From the NCBI GenBank assembly GCA_032128395.1, contig JAQBGV010000173.1, positions 1 to 34,713 of the forward strand: a stretch of 34,713 nucleotides of DNA, in the 5' to 3' direction. Source of the DNA: JAQBGV01 sp032128395. GTDB lineage: Bacteria; Planctomycetota; UBA8108; UBA1146. The stretch's first letter is position 1. Each line of letters begins with the position of its first letter. Below the pieces are notes generated by a model, which saw only the letters and a program-made list of their open reading frames with translations, had not been told where the DNA came from and did not search any database. Positions 8,887-16,061 of this stretch are shown here, in pieces. A program made the translations under genes and the position numbers.

Positions 8887-10174
8887 TCAGGCCAGCTGCG
8901 GCGCCACCGCACCTACCGCCGCGATCGTTTCCTCGATCGCGTCGTCGTCGTGCGCCAGGCTGACGAAGCCCGCTTCGAACGGGCTCGGGGCGAGGGAGAT
9001 TCCACGGTCGAGGAGGCCGTGGAAGAAACGGCGGAATCGATCCGCGTCGGCAGCCCGTGCATCGGCGAAGTTGCGCACCGGCTCTCCGCGGAAGTAGACC
9101 GAGAACATCGATCCGACCCGCGGCGTCGTGTGGGGAATGCCCGCCGCCTCGAGCGCCTCGCTGATCCCGGCGCAGAGGCGGGCGGTCCTCGCGTCGAGGG
9201 TCGGGTAGATCTCCTGCTCCCCGTCCGCGAGCAGGTCGAGCAGTGCGAGCCCCGCCGCGACCGAGAGCGGGTTTCCCGAGAGGGTCCCCGCCTGGTAGAT
9301 CTCGCCGGTGGGGGAGAGCCGTTCGAGGTGCTGCCGCGGTCCCGCCACCGCCCCGACCGGCATCCCGCCGCCGATGATCTTCCCGAGGGTGGTCAGGTCG
9401 GGAGTGATGCCGTACAGGGCCTGCGCTCCGTTCGGGTGCACCCGGAAGCCGGTCATCACCTCATCGAAGATCAGCAGAGCGCCGTGTTCGCTGCAGAGCC
9501 TCCGCAGCCCGTCGAGAAATCCCGCGACCGGCGGGACGCAACCGATGTTGCCCGCGATCGGTTCGACGATCACCGCCGCGATCTCGCTCGCGTCCCGTTC
9601 GAAGATCGCCTCGACTGCGCCCAGGTCGTTGTAGGGGGCGAGCCGGGTCAGGGCCGCGAGCGCGGCCGGGACACCTGGGCTCGACGGGTGGCCGTGCGTG
9701 GCGGCTCCCGATCCGGCCGCGACGAGAAAGCTGTCGCCGTGGCCGTGGTAGTTCCCCTCGAACTTGACGAACGCATCGCGCCCGGTGATTCCCCGGGCGA
9801 GTCGCAGCGCCGTCATGGTGGCCTCGGTGCCGCTCGAGGTGAGCCGGACCATCTCCGCGCTCGGTACGCGCTCGCAGATCCGTTCCGCGAGCAGGATCTC
9901 ACCCTCGGTCGGCGCCCCGAAGCTGGTCCCGTGTTTCAGTGCGTTCGAAATCGCCGCGCCGATCGCCGGATGCGAGTGTCCGAGGATCATCGGTCCGAAG
10001 GCGCCGACGTAGTCGATGGTGACCCGGCCCGCGGCGTCGGTCAGGCGACACCCCTCCGCGTGGGTGATGAACCGGGGCGTCCCGCCGACCGAACCGAACG
10101 CGCGGACGGGGGGAGTTCACACCACCGGGGATGGTGCGCCTTGCCCGGACGAAGAGCTCTTCGTTGCGTTCCAT
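8887..10174 (-). CDS. hemL: Glutamate-1-semialdehyde 2,1-aminomutase, frameshifted
   Basis: HemL converts glutamate-1-semialdehyde to 5-aminolevulinate with PLP, the entry step of tetrapyrrole synthesis in the cytoplasm. The start is ATG 10174 (MERNEELFVRARRTIPGGVNSP). The frame breaks in a run of six C on the coding strand (10108-10113); with five, it continues VRAFGSVGGTPRFITHAEGC into MILGHSHPAIG and on to the end at 8887. The restored protein is about 428 residues, the usual length. The PLP lysine is in TLGKIIGGGMPVG, at residue 265 by this reconstruction, and the motifs IFDEVMTGFRV and EGNYHGHGD are intact. A single-base homopolymer change is typical of sequencing error but could be a real mutation. 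It faces the gamma-glutamyltransferase gene divergently. Confidence 0.9.
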
Positions 10175-10339
10175 GGGGGTGTTGTAACCCCTCCGGTCGC
10201 GCTCCGACCTCGATCCCGGGTGATTTTGGGGTCGTAGAGTCGGAAGATGGGACGGCCACCGCCGTGCAGAGCCAGTCCCCTTGCGCGGGGGACCGGCATC
10301 GCTTCTCCTGAGTGGTCCGGCGACGAAAGGGACCCCCAC

Positions 10340-12052
10340 ATGTTGAAGCTGGCCATCCTCGCGATCGTTCTGCTCTCACTCTCCCCGCGACTCGGTGGCG
10401 CCGACCGGATCACCGGAAAGCCGTTCGCGACCCGGTCGATGGTCATCGCGAAGAACGGGATGGCGGCGACCAGCCAGCCGCTCGCGACCCAGGTCGCGCT
10501 CGATATCCTGAAGCGAGGAGGGAGCGCGGTCGACGCCGCCATCGCCGCGAACGCGTGCCTCGGGTTGATGGAGCCGACCGGCTCCGGCATCGGCGGCGAT
10601 CTGTTCGCGATCGTGTGGGATGCCGACTCGAAGAAGCTCTACGGGTTGAACGGATCGGGGCGCTCTCCGCGCTCGCTCACCCCCGAGAAGCTACGCGCCG
10701 AACTCGCGAAGGGGAATCACGAGAAGATCCCCGCGTACGGCGTGCTCCCGCTCTCGGTGCCCGGCGCGGTCGACGGTTGGTTCACACTGCACCAGCGATT
10801 CGGCAAGCTGCCGATGGCGGAAGTGCTCGCGCCCGCGATCGCCTACGCCGAAGAGGGGTTCCCGGTCACCCAACTGATCGCCCACTACTGGGGGATCAGT
10901 GTGCGCCGACTTGGCGAGTACCCCGGGTTCCTGAAGACCTTCACGATCGATGGCGGGCGCGCCCCGCGCGAGGGAGAGATCTTCCGAAATCCCGCCCTCG
11001 GTAGCACCTATCGCATCCTCGCGGAAGCGGGGCGCGACGCGTTCTACCGCGGCGACCTTGCGAAGCAGATCGGGGCGTTCATCGCGGAGCACGGCGGCTA
11101 TCTCTCCGCGGAGGACTTTGCGACCCATCACTCCGAGTGGGTCGAGCCGGTGTCGACCGACTACCGCGGGCACAGGGTCTGGCAGCTCCCGCCGAACGGG
11201 CAGGGGATCGCGGTGCTGCAGATCCTCAATATCCTCGAGGGATACGACCTCGCCGCGTGGGGGCCGGAGAGCGCGGACTACGTGCATCACTTCGTCGAGG
11301 CGAAGAAGCTCGCCTTCGAAGATCGCGCGCGGTTCTACGCCGACATGGCGTTCTCGGATGTGCCGGTCGCGAGTCTGATCTCGAAGGAGTACGCGGCGGA
11401 GCGTCGCAAGCTCATCGACCCGGAGCAGTCGAAGCTCCGCCTCGAGGCCGGGAACCCCGCGCTCGAGCACGGGGACACGGTCTACCTCACCGTCGCGGAT
11501 CGGTGGGGGACGATGGTCTCGCTGATCCAGAGCAACTACCGCGGCATGGGGAGCGGGGTCTGCCCCGCTGGACTCGGGTTCGGCCTGCAGGATCGCGGCG
11601 AGTTGTTCACGCTCGAAGAAGGACATCCGAACGCCTACGCCCCCGGCAAGCGCCCCTTCCACACGATCATCCCAGGCTTCGTCACCAAGGACGGGAAGCC
11701 GTGGTTCAGCTTCGGGGTGATGGGGGGGGCGACGCAACCACAGGCGCAGGCGCAGGTTCTGATCAACATGATCGACTTCAAGATGAACGTGCAGGAGGCG
11801 GGGGACTGGGCGCGGATCCTCCACCAAGGGTCGTCCCAGCCGACCGGTGAGACGATGACCGATGGGGGAGTCGTCTCGCTCGAGAGTGCGTTCCCCCCGG
11901 AGACGATCGCCGAGATCGAGCGGCGCGGCCATCGCCTCGAACCGGGACGCGGCGAGTTCGGAGGGTACCAAGGAATCCTCCGCGACCCCGAGAGCGGGAT
12001 CTACTTCGGAGCTTCGGAGTCGCGCAAGGATGGAATGGCCGCGGGGTACTGA
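10340..12052 (+). CDS. ggt: Gamma-glutamyltransferase (glutathione hydrolase), exported
   Basis: This enzyme cleaves gamma-glutamyl bonds of glutathione and related compounds, normally in the periplasm, after self-cleavage into two subunits. ATG 10340 gives 570 residues and follows GAAAGGGA (10325-10332). A signal peptide covers residues 1-21 (LAILAIVLLSLSPRLGGA). The family's start-of-domain pattern is present (MVIAKNGMAATSQPLATQVALDILKRGGSAVDAAIAA), as is the conserved GSGIGGD. The autocatalytic nucleophile is Thr380 in HGDTVYLTVAD, so the small subunit would begin there; SNYRGMGSGV and GGATQPQ complete the active site. The 165-bp gap to hemL is the likely divergent promoter region, and the leader holds a small hairpin (GTCCCC/GGGGAC, 10275-10293). 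Confidence 0.93.
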   Translation: MLKLAILAIVLLSLSPRLGGADRITGKPFATRSMVIAKNGMAATSQPLATQVALDILKRGGSAVDAAIAANACLGLMEPTGSGIGGDLFAIVWDADSKKLYGLNGSGRSPRSLTPEKLRAELAKGNHEKIPAYGVLPLSVPGAVDGWFTLHQRFGKLPMAEVLAPAIAYAEEGFPVTQLIAHYWGISVRRLGEYPGFLKTFTIDGGRAPREGEIFRNPALGSTYRILAEAGRDAFYRGDLAKQIGAFIAEHGGYLSAEDFATHHSEWVEPVSTDYRGHRVWQLPPNGQGIAVLQILNILEGYDLAAWGPESADYVHHFVEAKKLAFEDRARFYADMAFSDVPVASLISKEYAAERRKLIDPEQSKLRLEAGNPALEHGDTVYLTVADRWGTMVSLIQSNYRGMGSGVCPAGLGFGLQDRGELFTLEEGHPNAYAPGKRPFHTIIPGFVTKDGKPWFSFGVMGGATQPQAQAQVLINMIDFKMNVQEAGDWARILHQGSSQPTGETMTDGGVVSLESAFPPETIAEIERRGHRLEPGRGEFGGYQGILRDPESGIYFGASESRKDGMAAGY

Positions 12053-12079
12053 TTTCGCAAGGGGAGAGAGACGCTGCTC

Positions 12080-13342
12080 TTGCTGCACACACTGATCTCA
12101 TTTCTGGCCCTGGTCTCGACTGCCGCCACCGATGGCTCCCGCCCGGTGATCCAGGGCCTCGCGGTTCCCGCAGGGGAGAGCAGCCATCTGCCGAATCTCT
12201 CCCTCGGTGCGAACGGGACGATGTACCTCAGTTGGGTCGAGCCAGGGAAGGATGGCACGACGCGCCTCCTCTTCGCAGCGCTCACCGCGAAGGGATGGTC
12301 CGAAGCGCGCCCCGTCGCCGAGGGGAGCGACTGGTTCGTCAACTGGGCCGACTTTCCATCGGTCGCCGCTCTCGCCGACGGCACCCTCGCCGCTCATTGG
12401 CTCGCCCGGGTCGGAGTCGAGACCTACGCGTACGGCGTACAGGTCAGTCTCTCCCGCGACGGCGGGAAGACCTGGAGTGACTCGATCGTCCCGCACAGCG
12501 ATCGCTCCCCGACCGAGCACGGATTCGTGACGATGGCCGCTACGAAGGAGGACGCGTTCTCACTGGTGTGGCTCGACGGGCGGGCGATGGCCGGAGGTCA
12601 TGGATCGGATGATCTCGACGGGCACGGCGGCGGCGACATGTCGCTTCGGACCGTGACGATCGATCGGGAGGGGAAGCTCGGTCCCGAGCGCCTTATCGAC
12701 CCTCGCGTCTGCGAGTGCTGTCAGACCACGGGGGCGGTCGTGGGAGGGAATCTGGTCGTCGCCTACCGCGATCGATCCGATGAGGAGATCCGCGACTGTT
12801 CCCTCGCTCGCATCTCGACCGAGAGCATCTCGTCGCCGAAGACGATCCACGACGACGGCTGGAACCAGGAGGGGTGCCCCGTGAACGGCCCCACTCTGGC
12901 AGCGCGCGACGATGAGCTCGCCGCAGTGTGGTACACCGAGGCGGCAGGGCGGCCACAGGTCTTTCTCGCGCACTCGGCCGACGGCGGGCACGAGTTCGGC
13001 GCCCCGGTCGCGATCGACGATGGGAACCCCGTCGGGCGCGTCGATGTCGTGTCGCACCCCGACTCCGGGTGGTTCGCCATCTGGCTCGAGCGCGGGGACG
13101 AGGGGGGAGAGGTCCGCGGCCGCTGGATCGCGACCGATGGGACGAAGCACCCCTCGGTGCTGATCGCCCGGACCTCACCCGGTCGGGCCTCCGGCTTTCC
13201 CCAGGTCGAACGGGTCGGCCGGCGGGTCGTCCTCGCCTGGACAGAGGTGATCGCGGAATCTTCGGGATCGGCCGGACCGACGGCTCCGACGCACATCCGC
13301 ACCGCCGATCTGGTCTTCCCGGCCGCGGGGGAATCGGAGTAA
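12080..13342 (+). CDS. Exported BNR-repeat (sialidase-like) protein
   Basis: The protein has 420 residues. The start is TTG 12080, nine bases after AAGGGGAGAGAG; no ATG gives a sensible N-terminus, and this start yields a short hydrophobic signal (LHTLISFLALVSTAA). The body has a beta-propeller pattern with an Asp-box (SRDGGKTW) and a degenerate second one (SADGGHEF), as in exo-alpha-sialidase-like proteins. A conserved-looking RVCECCQT cluster at about residue 213 suggests a metal site or disulfides. The sialidase arginine triad cannot be verified by eye, so enzymatic activity is not claimed. It lies 27 bases after the gamma-glutamyltransferase stop, probably the same transcript. Confidence 0.75.
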   Translation: MLHTLISFLALVSTAATDGSRPVIQGLAVPAGESSHLPNLSLGANGTMYLSWVEPGKDGTTRLLFAALTAKGWSEARPVAEGSDWFVNWADFPSVAALADGTLAAHWLARVGVETYAYGVQVSLSRDGGKTWSDSIVPHSDRSPTEHGFVTMAATKEDAFSLVWLDGRAMAGGHGSDDLDGHGGGDMSLRTVTIDREGKLGPERLIDPRVCECCQTTGAVVGGNLVVAYRDRSDEEIRDCSLARISTESISSPKTIHDDGWNQEGCPVNGPTLAARDDELAAVWYTEAAGRPQVFLAHSADGGHEFGAPVAIDDGNPVGRVDVVSHPDSGWFAIWLERGDEGGEVRGRWIATDGTKHPSVLIARTSPGRASGFPQVERVGRRVVLAWTEVIAESSGSAGPTAPTHIRTADLVFPAAGESE

Positions 13343-13441
13343 CGCGCTCGGTGGGATCGAACTCCTCCCCGGACCGTTGCGCCCTGCGACCCGACCCCCC
13401 ACCATCTCGATCGTGGAATTCGACCCGAGGAGGAGCGACGC

Positions 13442-14455
13442 ATGACCACCCGATCTGACTGGGATCTTCCCGAGTCCGCCGCGACCCCCGAGCGAGCCTT
13501 CCAGGATCGACGGATGCTGCTGCGTACCCTCGGTTTCGGCGGGGTGGCGCTCGCTGCGTCACCGTTCCTCCTGCGCGCGGCATTTTCGCGCGGAGATGAG
13601 GACGACGAGAAAAAGAGTGGGGAGACGAAAGAAAAGGCCCTCAACGGTGAACTCCACCAGAAGTACGGCGCGCTCTTCCCGGCGAAGCGAAACGAGAAGT
13701 ACGACTTCGCGCCGCGCCCACTGACCCCCGAGTCGATCACCTCGAAGTACAACAATTTCTACGAGTTCTCCATGGAGAAGGACGTCTGGCGTTACGTCGA
13801 GGGGTACCCCGTCGATCCGTGGAAGGTCCGGGTGAAGGGTCTCGTCGAGAAGGAGTTCGAGTTCGGTCTCGAGGAGCTTTTCCGGTGGTTCCCGCTCGAG
13901 GAGCGGCTCTACCGATTCCGCTGCGTCGAGGCGTGGGCGATGCAAGTGCCATGGTCCGGCTTCCCGCTCCGCAAACTCATCGAGAAATGCAAACCTCTCG
14001 GCTCCGCCAAACACGTGCGCGTCGTCTCGGTCCTCGACGAAGAACGGCTCCCCGGACAGAAGAAGGACAAGCACTGGCCGTGGCCCTACTTCGAGGGGTA
14101 TCGGCTGGATGAGGTGACGCACGAGCTCGCGTTCGTCGCTCTGGGGATCTACGGCCACACCTTGCCGATGCAAAATGGCGCGCCGTGGCGGCTCGTGATG
14201 CCGTGGAAGTACGGTTACAAGTCGCCGAAGTCCCTCGTCGAGATCGAGTTCACCGAGGAGCGCCCGCCGACCTTCTGGAACGCCGCTTATCCCCGAGAGT
14301 ACGGGTTCTACTCCAACGTGAATCCGAAGAGGCCGCACCCGCGCTGGAGCCAAGCGACCGAGCGAGACATCGGAAGCCTAGAGCGACGCGACACTCTCCC
14401 GTACAACGGCTACGGAGAAGAGGTCGCTGGGCTGTACACGGGAAAGGAATACTGA
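13442..14455 (+). CDS. msrP: Protein-methionine-sulfoxide reductase, molybdoenzyme subunit
   Basis: MsrP (YedY) is a periplasmic molybdopterin enzyme that reduces methionine sulfoxide in envelope proteins, with electrons from the membrane haem protein MsrQ. ATG 13442 follows GAGGAGGAG (13428-13436) and gives 337 residues. A twin-arginine signal is visible (DRRMLLRTLGFGGVALA, residues 22-38), matching export of a folded cofactor enzyme. The family core is present: ITSKYNNFYEFS, then Cys161 in YRFRCVEAWAM, the molybdenum ligand, and the later WRLVMPWKYGYKSPKS and WNAAYPREYGFYSNVNP. No msrQ is in the window, so the electron donor must be encoded elsewhere or differ. The peroxiredoxin gene starts one base after its stop. 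Confidence 0.95.
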   Translation: MTTRSDWDLPESAATPERAFQDRRMLLRTLGFGGVALAASPFLLRAAFSRGDEDDEKKSGETKEKALNGELHQKYGALFPAKRNEKYDFAPRPLTPESITSKYNNFYEFSMEKDVWRYVEGYPVDPWKVRVKGLVEKEFEFGLEELFRWFPLEERLYRFRCVEAWAMQVPWSGFPLRKLIEKCKPLGSAKHVRVVSVLDEERLPGQKKDKHWPWPYFEGYRLDEVTHELAFVALGIYGHTLPMQNGAPWRLVMPWKYGYKSPKSLVEIEFTEERPPTFWNAAYPREYGFYSNVNPKRPHPRWSQATERDIGSLERRDTLPYNGYGEEVAGLYTGKEY

Positions 14456-14456
14456 G

Positions 14457-15047
14457 ATGCGCAGATGGATTCTCGCCTCGGCGTGCATCGTGTTTCTGAG
14501 CGGGACGATGATCTCGGCCCAAGATCCGACGCCGACTCCCCCCAAGAAGGAGGCCGTGATGGAGTGGAAGGTCGGCGAAGTCGTCCCCGATGTCATGCTG
14601 AAGGGCTCCGACGGGAAAGACCACCGTCTGCGCGACCTGACGGGAAAGCGCGCGTTCGTGATCGCTTGGTTCCCGAAGGCGAACACCGGCGGCTGAACTA
14701 TGGAATGCAGCTCGCTGCGTGACAGCGAGACCGCTATCGGGGAGTACGACGTCGCCCTGTTCGCCGCGAGTTGCGATGACGCCGAGACGAACACGGCGTT
14801 CGCGAAGAAGCTGGAAGTGCACTACCCGATCCTCGCCGACCCGAAGAAAGAGGCCGCCACCGCGATGGGGGTGCTCTCGGAGCGGGGCTACGCGAACCGC
14901 TGGACGATCTACGTCGGCAAGGACGGCAAGCTCCTCGCGATCGACAAAGAGGTGAACGTGCGCGAGCACGGTGTTCAGATCGCGACCAAGCTCGCGGAGC
15001 TCGGAGTAGCGAAGAAGAAGGAGAAGGAGCAGAAAAAAGAGGCGTGA
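14457..15047 (+). CDS. Secreted selenocysteine peroxiredoxin (in-frame TGA)
   Basis: One reading frame runs from ATG 14457 to TGA 15045-15047, interrupted only by TGA at 14694-14696. Read as selenocysteine it gives 196 residues. A signal peptide covers 1-22 (RRWILASACIVFLSGTMISA), so the enzyme acts in the periplasm. The fold is AhpC/TSA: VGEVVPDVMLKGSDGKDHRLRDL, then FVIAWFPKANTGG-U-TMECSSLRDS. The TGA stands exactly where the family has its peroxide-attacking Cys, and a second Cys four residues on could be the resolving residue. Strong homology continues after the TGA (FAASCDDAETNTAFAKKL, YPILADPKKEAA), and a perfect stem-loop follows it. The C-terminus is Lys/Glu-rich. It lies one base after msrP, so peroxide removal and methionine repair are probably co-expressed. 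No selenium machinery gene is in the window; a nonsense mutation is the alternative. Confidence 0.88.
14711..14729 (+). promoter_or_regulatory. Bacterial SECIS-like stem-loop after the peroxiredoxin TGA
   Basis: CTCGCTG (14711-14717) pairs perfectly with CAGCGAG (14723-14729) around a 5-nt loop CGTGA. The stem begins 14 nt after the TGA and the loop about 22 nt after it. Bacterial SECIS elements sit inside the coding region just after UGA and usually have a G in the first two loop positions; here the second is G. This position and shape fit recruitment of SelB with Sec-tRNA. The hairpin is seen directly; its role is inferred. Confidence 0.75.
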
Positions 15048-15174
15048 ACCCCCAGACCGATGCAGATGGACGCTTCGAGCTCCGGCACGCCCCCCCGATC
15101 CCTCTGTACGGAACCATCGCCATCGTGCGACCGATGATGTCCGGCAGTACGGGATCGAACTGCTCCCGGAGTAA
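15048..15174 (+). pseudogene. Possible 3' remnant of a carboxypeptidase-regulatory-like domain gene
   Basis: Right after the peroxiredoxin stop, one frame reads TDADGRFELRHAPPIPLYGTIAIV, like the strands of a carboxypeptidase-regulatory-like (transthyretin-fold) domain. Near 15130 that frame loses sense, while a shifted frame reads TDDVRQYGIELLPE and stops at TAA 15172-15174. A strong hairpin follows 15 nt later, where a terminator would be expected. I read this as the tail of a lost gene, carrying one frameshift. A GTGA overlap at 15044 would let it be translated as a short peptide. The evidence is pattern only. Confidence 0.3.
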
Positions 15175-15188
15175 CTCTCCACAACCCC

Positions 15189-15219
15189 GAGCCCCCGCTG
15201 CTCACTGCAGCGGGGGCTC
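15189..15219 (+). terminator. Strong GC hairpin, probable terminator of the ggt-msrP-peroxiredoxin cluster
   Basis: A perfect 13-bp stem (GAGCCCCCGCTGC paired with GCAGCGGGGGCTC) encloses the loop TCACT. Only a short TAC-TTG follows, so the T-tract is weak. It lies just after the remnant's TAA and is the first strong hairpin after the plus-strand gene cluster. Confidence 0.65.
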
Positions 15220-16061
15220 TACTTGCTGGCCGCGGCTCGCGCCTCCGAGAACGGGGTCGACGAGGGGAGCTCTGGCCACTTGGGGGGGCTCTTCGGGACT
15301 CGAACTCGCGGAAATCACCAGTAGACGGGGCCGGTTCTCGGTGAGGACCAGCGCTCTCTGGGTGACTCCGGACTCGCGGGCCGAAGAAGGAGGTGTGTGT
15401 CGTTCTCTTACCGCCTCGCTCTCTCATAGATCGTCCCTCGAGCGGTCGCCGGCGCTGCGAGCGGGGCGACGCCCCGGAGCTCGAATCGCGGATCGGTGCG
15501 AGGTCTGATCGGATCTTCGATGCGGAACCAGATCCCACGGTCCGCTACTTCCTGAACAGTCGAGCGCTTCGGCCCTGGGAGGTCGGGGCTCCGGAACCAA
15601 ATTCCGCGCCCCGCAATCTCTTCGATCCCGGCCTTTCGCGGTGCGGTGTCGGTGCGATGGGGGGCCTTCGGCGGATCACTCGATCCTCCTCCACAGTCCA
15701 GGCGCCCGGTGGCCGCGGAGGCGAGCATGTCGCCCCACGACCAGAATCTCCGTGCTGCCATGCCGCGCTCCCTCCGAAACTGTTCAGAAAAAAAAAGCCG
15801 CCGGACACCCCTTGGGGCGCCCGGCGGCTCTCGGATCTCTTCGACGTCTCACTGAGCGTTACCGAAGATCCTCCTCGAGCCGACCGGGCACCCCATACCA
15901 AATGCCCATCGGACACTGGCACGGTTGACCCTGGCTCGTAAGGAGAACTCGAAAGTTCATGTGAAGACGGCTTCTTTCGCGCAGTTTTCTTCCGAGGATT
16001 CTGTCGCGCGTTCTATCGACGCGCACCACTTCCACAAAGCTAGTGGTCGGATGACCCGTTG
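15220..16061. other. Gene-poor region with a degenerate direct repeat
   Basis: I find no gene I can defend in these 840 bases. Several frames are open on both strands, as expected at this GC content, but none has a ribosome binding site with recognisable protein sequence. Two stretches about 70 bases apart (15522-15546 and 15592-15616) share GGAACCA-AT-CC and CCGC. On the minus strand they read EVADRGIWFR and EIAGRGIWFR within an 117-codon frame (15408-15761), which may be a decayed repeat protein. A 68-codon minus frame (15859-16065) starts TTG in a 4-nt overlap with the M23 gene stop but has unusual codon use (AGA, AAA) and is not called. Confidence 0.4.
15788..15829 (-). terminator. Rho-independent terminator on the minus strand
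   Basis: Read on the minus strand, AGCCGCCGG and CCGGCGGCT form a 9-bp stem with a partly paired interior (GCCCCAAGGGGT), followed directly by nine T. This is a textbook intrinsic terminator for leftward transcription. The nearest confident leftward gene is the M23 peptidase ending at 16062, about 230 bases upstream, so it either ends that transcript or an unrecognised small RNA in between. Confidence 0.85.

Noticed and set aside
10691..12088. Minus-strand ORF over the gamma-glutamyltransferase gene
   Set aside because: Antisense shadow; the plus strand has the full enzyme with its nucleophile.
15120..15180. tRNA gene
   Set aside because: GGGATCGAACTGCTCCC resembles a T-arm, but no cloverleaf with an anticodon arm and acceptor pairing could be built.
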